47,909 bases of DNA from CAZFER01 sp964517495 (GTDB lineage Bacteria > Hinthialibacterota > Hinthialibacteria > Hinthialibacterales > Hinthialibacteraceae), in NCBI GenBank assembly GCA_964517495.1, contig CAZFER010000049.1, forward strand, positions 1 to 47,909. The letters are read 5' to 3'. How positions within the stretch are numbered: the first letter of the stretch is position 1; every line of letters begins with the position of its first letter. A model generated the notes under the pieces. The model searched no databases and was not told where the DNA came from. It was given only the letters and a program-made list of their open reading frames with translations. Positions 35,304 through 43,162 of this stretch are shown one piece after another. Made by a program: the position numbers and the translations under genes.

Positions 35304-35441
35304 GGCAGCTTCATCGCCATCGATGTAGGGCAAACCTGATGGGTTGAAATCACCCACCAAGACTTGGTCGAATTAGGTATTGAAACCGGTATGGAAATCA
35401 CCTGTCCGATCAAAACCCATAGTATGCAGGTAATTGATTAA
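35304..35441 (+). pseudogene. Fragment resembling the C-terminal TOBE domain of a ModC-type ABC ATPase
   Basis: One plus frame reads GSFIAIDVGQT, a TGA, then WVEITHQDLVELGIETGMEI and CPIKTHSMQVID before a TAA at 35439-35441. The WVEIT...LG...GMxxxxxIKTHS pattern is like the TOBE domain closing molybdate importer ATPases (ModC). No start, Walker motifs or modA/modB remain, so it is a remnant. Confidence 0.45.
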
Positions 35442-35499
35442 GAATAAGGCCTGTGGTTCACACAACACACTTCACCTCCAAGCCTGATAAAAAAGATTT

Positions 35500-37650
35500 T
35501 CATTGGTATATCCCCCACTCGAGAACTCTTGAATTTGGATCTTCCATTGAATCATATAATTGTTTATAAAGCTCCACCTGCTCTCTTATGGCGGTTACTG
35601 GATCATCGGGATATGGCGTCAGGTCAAGTGAGTTTTCCATAAGATAGTGTTGGTATGCAGTACTGTTAAACGCGCTTTGGAACACGGTTTTTAGAATTTC
35701 AATCACTTGAGGAGATGTTCCACCCGGCGCAGCGAGCCCTCGCAAACGCACCAAAGGATCAAAATCAGCGCCTTTTTCTTTGGCAGTAGGTACATCCTCA
35801 AATCCTGTAACGCGTTCATTCCACAATGTAAGGATGGGTTTATAGCGGCCAGCGTCGAGATACTGTTTGACATCACCCGGTTGGTCAATCAAGAGATCGG
35901 TTTCTCCATTGAGGAATGAGGCATTTCGCTGAGGTGCACTATCAAAAGGAACGGACTCGAAACTCACATCAAATGCCTTTTCCAAATTCATGGTGCTGAG
36001 CCCCTCCAATGAAAATGTATCGGCAATGTTAGCCAGTTTCAATTCGGGATTTTTCTGTGCATAGGTTACCAGTTCATCCCAGGTGGAATATCGGGGATCA
36101 TCGGAACGAACATAAATCTGGGTAATGGCCATGTTGCCAATGAAAATGGGAACCCAGTCCTCAGCAGGATTTTCCCCCATAATGCCTTGAGCATATCGAG
36201 CAGCGTCGAAATCAAGAATGAGTAACAAGGTATAACCATCGGCAGGAGCCGTTTCAAAGGCATGAACTGCATCCATACCATCATTCCCAATGTGATTGAC
36301 GACCGTCACCGGCACGTTCAATACGTTTTCCACTTCCTGGACAATGGCATGAAGAAACTGCTCCGAGCCGCCAAGCCAACCGCTGATGATGGTGATGGGT
36401 CTTGAGGGAAAATCCGTTACCTCATCATATTCAACCCACCCTTGCCATCCCGGCAAAACAATCCATCTGGCTACCGATTTCCATTGGAAATCTCCGTTGT
36501 GTTCCACCACTACCCAAAAGAGAAACTCGCCATATTGCCTGTCCCCGGCGTCATCAAGACTTGTCACTCCGGTAGCGCCTAAATAAAAATTGGCTGTTCG
36601 GTTAAATGCGGTTTTAAGAATTGCAGGGTCTTCGGAGGCCCATGTGGTCAAATGGGTCAAAGCGGCAACCCAAGCTGTGTCATATGCGGCAAGAGAAAAG
36701 GCATCGGGCTGCCTTCCGATTTTCTCCCAAACTCTCTGTTCAATACGTACTTTCAAATCCAAATCACCACCATAGACGGGACAAACCAAGCCAACGGACA
36801 TTGCAAACTGAGCGGCTTCAGGATTGCTGACCAGCGCCTGACTCAAGGCAAATCCATCACTGCCATACCATCTCACTGAGGAAAGAGCAAGGTCATTCTG
36901 TGCCAAGACAAAAATGTCTTCCGCCTCATCGAAGGAAAGGAGTAATACACCCACAGATTCATTCCCATAGCCAGTGATGGCCTGGTTTACTTTGGAGCTC
37001 ATTGTGGCTATTTCCGGGGTAAAGTCACTGTCAGTTGGATTGTATCGAATTCCTTCCAGTATGACTCCCCCACGCTCTTCAAAACGGTTGGATATGGCCG
37101 CTGCAAAATCATCGCCCCAGACATCACCTCTCTGCAGAGGAACCACCGCACGAATCCCATCCCTCCACATCAGATCGGCCATTGCTTCCGCTTGCAAGGC
37201 ATCGCCCAGGGCGAAGCGGAACACATTGTCACCGGGGATGGCTAGAGAAGGGGCGGTGCTTTCCGGACTGATCAGCAGGATGCCTTTTTCATCGGCATAG
37301 TCTTTTACAAACGCTGTTTCTGCGCTGGACAATGGGCCGATTACGATCTGGGCTCCCGCCGCCTCCAGGCTCATGAGTTTCTCCAGGGCCGTAGCCGGAT
37401 TGGTCCCGGTATCTTCAATCAAAAGTTCGATTCTCATGGGCGAATCGATTTCGGTGAGATATTCATTGATATCGTCAAGAGCAATTTCCAACGCCGCCTG
37501 GCAGGATTCACCTGAAGAGGATAGGCCACCAGTAAGGGAAAGCAGAGCTCCGATGACAACCTCCTGCGGTTTGGTCTCTGCGCTGCAGGCCGGGCTTGCA
37601 ATGATACTTGTTACAAATAGCGTGAGTACTAGAAGCGGTGCATTTCTCAT
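35500..37650 (-). CDS. Dual periplasmic binding protein: Peripla_BP_6 (LivJ-like) fused to TctC/Bug-like domain, paralogue 1
   Basis: 716 residues, exported (signal peptide about 1-24, ending ACSA). Residues ~28-400 are an ABC-type branched-chain amino-acid/amide binding domain: VVIGALLSLTGGLSSSGESC, GAQIVIGPLSSAETAFVKDY, ISPESTAPSLAIPGDNVFR and QRGDVWGDDFAAA. After a linker, residues ~425-716 are a tripartite-tricarboxylate (TctC/Bug) receptor: FPSRPITIISGW, APADGYTLLLILD, STWDELVTYAQKNPELKLA, and DVPTAKEKGADFDPL. Each half is normally a whole protein. No permease gene of either transporter type is near, so transport, sensing or scavenging are open. GGGG lies nine bases before the ATG. Confidence 0.85.
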   Translation of the reverse strand: MRNAPLLVLTLFVTSIIASPACSAETKPQEVVIGALLSLTGGLSSSGESCQAALEIALDDINEYLTEIDSPMRIELLIEDTGTNPATALEKLMSLEAAGAQIVIGPLSSAETAFVKDYADEKGILLISPESTAPSLAIPGDNVFRFALGDALQAEAMADLMWRDGIRAVVPLQRGDVWGDDFAAAISNRFEERGGVILEGIRYNPTDSDFTPEIATMSSKVNQAITGYGNESVGVLLLSFDEAEDIFVLAQNDLALSSVRWYGSDGFALSQALVSNPEAAQFAMSVGLVCPVYGGDLDLKVRIEQRVWEKIGRQPDAFSLAAYDTAWVAALTHLTTWASEDPAILKTAFNRTANFYLGATGVTSLDDAGDRQYGEFLFWVVVEHNGDFQWKSVARWIVLPGWQGWVEYDEVTDFPSRPITIISGWLGGSEQFLHAIVQEVENVLNVPVTVVNHIGNDGMDAVHAFETAPADGYTLLLILDFDAARYAQGIMGENPAEDWVPIFIGNMAITQIYVRSDDPRYSTWDELVTYAQKNPELKLANIADTFSLEGLSTMNLEKAFDVSFESVPFDSAPQRNASFLNGETDLLIDQPGDVKQYLDAGRYKPILTLWNERVTGFEDVPTAKEKGADFDPLVRLRGLAAPGGTSPQVIEILKTVFQSAFNSTAYQHYLMENSLDLTPYPDDPVTAIREQVELYKQLYDSMEDPNSRVLEWGIYQ

Positions 37651-38030
37651 AATTGATTTCCCCTTTTTGTCATCATCATGATGTTGGAACTCTAATTTCT
37701 ACAATATGATAAAAAAAATCTAAATTTTTCTATACACAGAGCCGGTTTCGAATCATCTATTATAAGATTACTTATCTATCGTATGAGGAAGAAAAGATTT
37801 CCATATTTGATGAACAACTAAAATTTGCTGTTCACGTATAAGAATAACACCTTGGATATCAATGACACAACATAATTTGCAAACGAATATCACGAGTAGC
37901 CTGTAGCTCACCACTATTTCTGAGCAATTCCATAATTTGCAAATCAGCTGCACCTGGTTTAATCATTCGAATCCATTTGATTTTATGATTATGAAGGTTT
38001 GCTGTTTCAACCAAATCGAAGAGCAAATAT
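37651..38030. other. Spacer between the two binding-protein paralogues
   Basis: 380 nt, AT-rich. It contains a broken minus-strand reading frame and the promoter region of paralogue 1. No intact gene. Confidence 0.5.
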
Positions 38031-38034
38031 TCAC
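37768..38034 (-). pseudogene. Broken reading frame of unknown origin between the paralogues
   Basis: Just after the paralogue 2 stop, one minus frame reads FGEYLLFDLVETANLHNHK, WIRMIKPGAADLQIMELL and RDIRLQIMLCH before a TGA. Shifting one base at that point continues as DIQGVILIREQQILVVHQI to a stop at 37768. The composite looks protein-like, but I recognise no family and there is no start codon with a Shine-Dalgarno. Likely a decayed gene. Confidence 0.3.
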
Positions 38035-40178
38035 CGAATCAGATTCCATTCGTGAATGATCGAATTTGGATCATCCTGCGCTTGGTATATTTGCTTATAA
38101 AGTTCCACCTGTTCTCTCATAGCGGCTGCCGGGTCGGCAGGATATGGCATCAGATCCAGGGAAAAATCCCGGAGATACTGCTGGTACGCTTCGCTGTTAA
38201 ACGCCGTTTGGAATGCGTTTCTGAGTATTTCAATGACATCAGTCGGTGTCGTTCCTGGAACGGCTACTCCCCGCATACGAATTAACGGTTCGAAATCAAC
38301 GCCTTTTTCTTGTGCCGTGGGGACATCCTCAAATCCCTTGATCCGTTCATCCCAAAACGTGAGGATGGGTTTAAATTGTCCGGAATCGAGAAATGTCTTA
38401 ACATCACCAGGCTGTTCGATCAATAGATCGGTTTCACCGTTGCGGAGTGAGGAATATCGCTGTGGGGCAATGTCAAAGGAAATGGAATTAAAACTCAAAT
38501 CAAAAGATCGCTCCAAACTGGTCGAACAAAGACCTTCCAGTGACAGAGGAGCGGCGATGGTGGCCAATTTCAGGCTGGGATGTTCTTGTGCATAAGCTAC
38601 CAACTCATCCCAGGTTGAGAAACGCGGATCATCGGACCGGATATAAATCTGAGTAACGGCCATATTGCCTATGAAAATGGGAATCCAATCCACTGCCGGG
38701 TTGGCCTCCATTTGACCTTTGGCATACCTGGCTGCATCCAAATCAAGAATCAGCAAAAGGTAATAACCGTCAGCCGGAACTTGTTCAAAATCATGAATTG
38801 CGTCCATCCCTTCATTCCCATACTTATTGACAATAAACACCTGCTCGTTCAAGACGTTTTCCAATTCTTGTTCGATTGCATTGAGAAACTGTTCCGAGCT
38901 ATCCAGCCATCCACTGATGATGATAATGGGTCTGGACGGAAAAGATTCTCCCCATTCATCTTCATCCCACCCTTGCCAATCCGACTCGCTCTTATATCTA
39001 GCCACAGATTCCCATTGAAAGGATCCTTCTTCTTCCACAATAGCATAAAAAGCAATGTCACCATATTTCCTGTCACCCGCGTCATCGAGGCTTGCATCTC
39101 CGGTAATACCTTTATAAAAATTCGTGATCTCGAATAGGGAGGATTTGAGAATGGCAAAGTTATCATTTGATCCTGTCATCAAACAGGAAATAGCCGCAAC
39201 CCAGATGGCATCATATGCGGCCATAGCATATGACTCGGGTTGCCTCCCAATTCTCTCTCGGACTTGTTGCTCAATGAATTCCTGATTTCCATGACCATTA
39301 TAAAGGGGACAGAGCAAATCAACAGCCATTGCAAACCGGGCGGCTTCAGGATTGTTGAGCAATGTCTCACTTAATGCAAACCCATCACTGCCATACCATT
39401 TCACAGAGGAGAGAACCGGATCATTCTGTGCCAAAACCAAAATGTCTTCCGCTTCTTTAAAAGACAGAAGCGATACGGCCACTGAAGTTCTCCCATAATG
39501 ACTGATAGCCTGACTCACACCGGCGCTCAACGTTTCAAGTTCCGAAGTAAAGTCAACTTCAGTTGGACTGTATCGAATCCCATCCAGCATGGCTCCCCCA
39601 AGTTGTTCAAAATTGCTTTTCGTGGCTGCAATTAAATCGTCCCCCCAGACATCACCTCTTTGCAGAGGGACCACCGCTCTGACTCCATCCTTCCACATCA
39701 GTTCGGCAACGGCTTTTGCTTGATACGTATCACCAAGTGCAAACCGGAGCACATTGTCACCAGCAATAGCCAAAGAAGGGGCGGTGCTTTCCGGGCTGAT
39801 CAGCAGGATGTCGTTTTGATCGGCATAGTCCTTCACGAAAGCCACTTCTGCGCTGGACATGGGGCCGATTACAATCTTAACTCCGGAGTCTGCCAGTTTT
39901 TTTAATTGCACCAAAGCCATAGCCGGGTCGGTACCGGTATCATAAACGATGAAGCCGAAACCCATGGTTGACTCGATTTCCATGAGATATTCAATGATCT
40001 CCTCGGATGCAATTTCCAACGCGGCTTCAGTGGATTCACCCGTTGAAGATAAGCCACCGGAAAGGGGCAGCAGAGCCCCTATAACAACATCCCGTGGTTC
40101 GGTTTCAGCGTTGAGGCCTGGCATGGCTAAGATACTTAAGACCAATAGTGAGAAAATTAGATGTGATGTGTGACGCAC
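38031..40178 (-). CDS. Dual periplasmic binding protein: Peripla_BP_6 fused to TctC/Bug-like domain, paralogue 2
   Basis: 715 residues when started at the GTG at 40178, which has a G-run seven bases upstream and gives a signal peptide (MRHTSHLIFSLLVLSIL...LNA) aligned with paralogue 1. A longer frame from 40232 adds an unconserved leader. Both domains are kept in the same order (VVIGALLPLSGGLSSTGEST; FPSRPIIIISGWLDSSEQF; VPADGYYLLLILDLDAARYA; DVPTAQEKGVDFEPL). Similarity to paralogue 1 runs end to end and is visible at DNA level (for example GGGGCGGTGCTTTCCGG near 39780 and 37251), so this is a tandem duplication. Ligand unknown; differences cluster in loops of both domains. Confidence 0.85.
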   Translation of the reverse strand: MRHTSHLIFSLLVLSILAMPGLNAETEPRDVVIGALLPLSGGLSSTGESTEAALEIASEEIIEYLMEIESTMGFGFIVYDTGTDPAMALVQLKKLADSGVKIVIGPMSSAEVAFVKDYADQNDILLISPESTAPSLAIAGDNVLRFALGDTYQAKAVAELMWKDGVRAVVPLQRGDVWGDDLIAATKSNFEQLGGAMLDGIRYSPTEVDFTSELETLSAGVSQAISHYGRTSVAVSLLSFKEAEDILVLAQNDPVLSSVKWYGSDGFALSETLLNNPEAARFAMAVDLLCPLYNGHGNQEFIEQQVRERIGRQPESYAMAAYDAIWVAAISCLMTGSNDNFAILKSSLFEITNFYKGITGDASLDDAGDRKYGDIAFYAIVEEEGSFQWESVARYKSESDWQGWDEDEWGESFPSRPIIIISGWLDSSEQFLNAIEQELENVLNEQVFIVNKYGNEGMDAIHDFEQVPADGYYLLLILDLDAARYAKGQMEANPAVDWIPIFIGNMAVTQIYIRSDDPRFSTWDELVAYAQEHPSLKLATIAAPLSLEGLCSTSLERSFDLSFNSISFDIAPQRYSSLRNGETDLLIEQPGDVKTFLDSGQFKPILTFWDERIKGFEDVPTAQEKGVDFEPLIRMRGVAVPGTTPTDVIEILRNAFQTAFNSEAYQQYLRDFSLDLMPYPADPAAAMREQVELYKQIYQAQDDPNSIIHEWNLIR

Positions 40179-40464
40179 GATTGCACCCCCCCTTTTGTCT
40201 TTACCCTGGATGTAAAAAACCCAACTTACCACATTATATAAACAATTTCAAAATTGTTCAATAAGCAGAGTGGGTTGCGAACACTTTTTTTTATTTGATG
40301 TCATACTCCTTTCCAGAATTCTCGGATGACTTTATTCGTGCCATCAATGACATAATCCGGTATCAGATTGGACATTGACGTGTAATATATTCATACTATT
40401 CCAAATCAATAGATGGCGATGATCAATGACCAGTTTCTATTGATCATTGATAAGGAGTGATGAC

Positions 40465-40599
40465 ATGGCTACAACCATACAACCCAAAACAGCGAATAAA
40501 CTTTTTCGGATGCCAGATGATGGCTTTTGCTACGAACGGGTTAAGAAGATGTCACCAACGGGCTTTCAACAGAGATTTATTGAGAAAAGTCAGGTCTAA
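40465..40599 (+). pseudogene. Truncated Uma2-family (DUF820) endonuclease gene
   Basis: 44 residues with a good Shine-Dalgarno (AGGAG, seven bases before the ATG). MATTIQPKTANKLFRMPDDG, then FCYERV, KKMSPTGF is the Uma2 N-terminus, usually MPDDGFRYELVxGELxxMSPxGF, here with the GEL segment deleted. After MSPTGF the frame runs into unrelated sequence and stops at 40597. All catalytic residues are lost, so it is a remnant. Its last 23 nt overlap the antisense end of the broken secreted-protein gene, marking the breakpoint near 40566-40576. Confidence 0.65.
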
Positions 40600-41426
40600 A
40601 CGATGTTGTCATCTGTACCTTACCCCAGGATGGATATTTTAGACCTCCAATATATTCAGAGCCACGAACATCCATCGCTAGAATCGGACCTTGTACTACC
40701 CAGTAAATAGTCCATGTGTCATAATAACCTGCATGCGTGGCCAGTGGTGTTAGGAATGGTTCCTCGTGTTCTTCGTGCGGATTGTCGTCCTGAACTTCAT
40801 AATTCAAAGTTGTTGAAATAACTGGTGGCCATGCAACGGTATAAGTCGATGAATAACCTAGCAAACTCAAACAACCTTGATCCCCATTGTCACTTGTTTT
40901 AACACCTGTTGATGCATTTGATGATTGATATTCTGAATCACTTGATCCTTGTACTGAACCTATTATTTTTACCCCGATTGCACCATGACTATATCCGTTG
41001 GCAAAACCTTCTTGTTTCGGAATCGCAAAAAAAATCAAATCGGGCATGTCCAACTGCAGAAACACTACCTATTATTGATTCTATAACATTTCTGAATCCA
41101 GGATCTCCATCACCAATCCAGTGTGAGACTGCAGATACCACCTTACTATCACCATCTCGTTTGGATACTCTGGATCCATAAGGACCTGCTCTTAATTCTC
41201 GACTTTTGTTGATATAATAATTTCCACCATTTTGGTAATATGCTCTCACTGTGCGTTCTTACAAAAACAAATGATTTGCATCCCAATAGGTGGAAGTTAC
41301 AATAATAGCAGTAGGATCTGACCAATATGGAGCTTCGGGTGAAATACTTAGGTTCCAATCTTGAGTTGCTGCTGATGAAACCATGATTAACAAGAAAAGA
41401 AAAGCATAAATGATTTTAAGTTTCAT
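40577..41426 (-). pseudogene. Broken gene for a secreted protein of unknown function
   Basis: A good start (GGAG seven bases before the ATG at 41426) leads into a signal peptide (MKLKIIYAFLFLLIMVSSAA). An in-frame TAA lies at 41259-41261, after which the same frame continues (RAYYQNGGNYYINKSREL). A second break is at the A8 run at 41027-41034: with one base fewer, FDFF joins AIPKQEGFANGY and the frame runs on to 40577. Repaired length is about 280 residues. No family recognised. The break in a homopolymer could be a sequencing error, but the nonsense codon is independent of it. Confidence 0.6.
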
Positions 41427-41465
41427 TTTTTTTCTCCTATATTCCTATTTTTCCATTATGATATT

Positions 41466-42473
41466 TCAATCTTCTGAGAAAATTTTCATCACTTTATTTT
41501 TTAATGTGATTGATTCGAAGTTAGGAACATCATCCCCAAAATAACTATTTTCAAACCGATCTTTTCTTTCTAAAAGTTCTTCATATCTTTCATAATACGA
41601 TTTCAATTCATTTGAGTTGCCATTTTCGACGTTTTTTATGTAATGATGGGCATTAAACGTCTCTAACACTGGAAGAAGATCGGCAATTTGAGCCAATCTA
41701 TACCTGAGAATTATGAAAGGTGGAGGGACTAATTTTGCATCTGAAGAAAAAGTGCCACTTAGATGTAATATTCCAGGATATTTTTCATCAAGGCTCTTTC
41801 CCGATTGTGAAAGATCAAGAATATCAGAAGTCATTTTTTTAAATTTCATCACCACCGCATCGGCTTTTGCCTGGCTAATTTCAGTCGGAGCCATCGTAAA
41901 ACTGGGATCAATCAAAGAACGGCGGTGCACTCCACATATAAAGCGAATTCGTTCAAGAATTTTTCCCTTTTCATTTTCCCAATTAAGATGAGATTTGCTT
42001 TCGGCATCAAGACCCTTGATATCATCAATCCCCAATCGTTGAACAAACGATACCACTTTGTGTTCATAAGAATTTATAATATCGATTTTTTTCTTGGCTT
42101 GTTGCTTACTAAGGATGGGCGTACCTGAAACCTCTCGACGCTTGACGTTGAATATGAAAGATGTGGCTATGTATTGTCCCAAAGTTTCATTGATATATTC
42201 TCCGTTAAAATAGATAATACGCCGAACAAAATCAGGGAAGAAACGTTTATATTTGTTCATGATCAATGAGGCATCTTCATAACGAGAGAATTCATTGACC
42301 AATCCATTCAAAAATCCATCAACATGCGCGAAACGGAGTTCGTTTTTGAACGAGTTGATTTTATTCGCAATTTCCTTTTTTAATGCTTGTGCATCGAAAC
42401 TCTTCTGCTGTGCATGAGCACACATGGTAAATGGTAAAAAAAACAACACAATACTTATGATTAACTTCATCAT
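41466..42473 (-). CDS. Exported helical protein of unknown function
   Basis: 335 residues with signal peptide (MMKLIISIVLFFLPF...AHA). AGGAGG lies six bases before the first ATG at 42473. The mature part is Lys/Glu-rich and mostly helical, with long charged segments (for example ALKKEIANKINSFKNELRF and LKSYYERYEELLERKDRFE). No catalytic motif or family was recognised. It is notably AT-rich compared with the neighbours, like the HD pair at 12 kb. It lies 39 nt upstream of the broken secreted-protein gene on the same strand, so the two may have formed an operon. Confidence 0.6.
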   Translation of the reverse strand: MMKLIISIVLFFLPFTMCAHAQQKSFDAQALKKEIANKINSFKNELRFAHVDGFLNGLVNEFSRYEDASLIMNKYKRFFPDFVRRIIYFNGEYINETLGQYIATSFIFNVKRREVSGTPILSKQQAKKKIDIINSYEHKVVSFVQRLGIDDIKGLDAESKSHLNWENEKGKILERIRFICGVHRRSLIDPSFTMAPTEISQAKADAVVMKFKKMTSDILDLSQSGKSLDEKYPGILHLSGTFSSDAKLVPPPFIILRYRLAQIADLLPVLETFNAHHYIKNVENGNSNELKSYYERYEELLERKDRFENSYFGDDVPNFESITLKNKVMKIFSED

Positions 42474-42656
42474 AGTTAGCCTCCTGAAATCTGATTGTCT
42501 AATAGTGTAACATTTAAATAAAAAAATGTCAACAAAGAAACAATAACTTTATAAATTAAACAAATGTGCTGTGTTTATGCATATATCGAATCATAATATA
42601 TTATGCATAAAGAAACATTTTTTGCTGGTTTGTTAGAGTTTTAGAAGCAGTACTCT

Positions 42657-42740
42657 CGATGGGTTAAACAGCGCAACTTATCCTACTTGCTGATATTCAC
42701 CCTAAATTCGTAGGATGAATCACGTTTTTCGATCCATCGA
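42657..42740. repeat. Inverted REP pair (BIME-like), no transposase
   Basis: Left part CGATGGGTTAAACAGCGCAA then CTTATCCTACTTG matches the REP at 32266-32300. Right part CGTAGGATGAATCACGTTTT then TCGATCCATCGA matches the REP at 31686-31714 in its orientation. The two face each other across about 20 nt, as the RAYT flanks would after loss of the gene. Confidence 0.65.
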
Positions 42741-42791
42741 TGTACTCTGATATTCTCCCTCAGATAGAACAAGTATAAATAAATATCGAAG

Positions 42792-42924
42792 GGTGACATC
42801 CCTGCCACCCATAGGGATGACATTTCAACCACGGGAGGGGCGGTTCCAATGTCACCAGGGGATGACAATCCTGACAGGGGAGGGGCGGTTTATATGACCA
42901 AAAGGGGTGACACTCTTGCCGCCC
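42792..42924 (+). repeat. Imperfect short tandem repeats
   Basis: Four related units start GGTGACATCCCTGCC (42792), GGGATGACATTTCAACCACG (42814), GGGGATGACAATCCTGACAG (42858) and GGGGTGACACTCTTGCCGCC (42904). The two middle units also share GGGAGGGGCGGTT. Spacing is 22-46 nt, so it is not a regular array. Confidence 0.55.
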
Positions 42925-43162
42925 AGAACATATCTATTAACAGATCTAATGAACATAGCTGTTTGGAATCGTCAAACAACCACGATATCCAAACCGAAAA
43001 AATGGTTCTTTCTCTTCTGGTGAAAGGGAAAGTAAAGGAATGGAATGGAACTTGGGAGAATCCAAACTCCCCGAGTGGCAGGTACTTTACCAGGACATGG
43101 ATGTGTCAGCGTATACCTGGTGGGTGACGCTTCGGTTTTAACTTACCCTAAACTTGAGGAAA

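Larger units (their letters stand above)
35074..35499. other. Intergenic region with repeats and a gene fragment
   Basis: About 425 nt upstream of the GH2 gene and downstream of the first binding-protein fusion. It holds the dispersed repeat at 35168-35187, a GC-rich stretch at 35203-35230 with overlapping small hairpins (GGGAG/CTCCC and GGCTC/GAGCC), a CTGATATTCTCCCTAAATA motif at 35244 that recurs near 42690 and 42747, and a TOBE-like gene fragment. No intact gene was seen. Confidence 0.6.
42474..43162. other. Intergenic region with REP pair and tandem repeats
   Basis: About 690 nt without a convincing gene. In order: AT-rich leader of the 41466-42473 gene, an inverted REP pair (42657-42740), a CTGATATTCTCCCT motif at 42747, GGTGACA-type short tandem repeats (42792-42924), then about 240 nt where two plus frames stay open but match nothing known. 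One of these reads LPEWQVLYQDMDVSAYTWW near 43063-43120 and may be a gene remnant. Confidence 0.5.

Noticed and set aside
35500..40178. Lipoprotein signal in the binding-protein fusions
   Set aside because: Paralogue 1 has SPAC near the cleavage site, but paralogue 2 has no Cys there; an ordinary signal peptidase I site (before Glu-Thr) fits both better.
42792..42924. Candidate CRISPR array
   Set aside because: Units are imperfect, of unequal length and spacing, with no constant repeat, and no cas gene is in the window.
42849..43127. 92-residue plus-strand open frame across the tandem repeats
   Set aside because: It starts inside repeat sequence, has no Shine-Dalgarno, and a different frame looks more protein-like in its second half.
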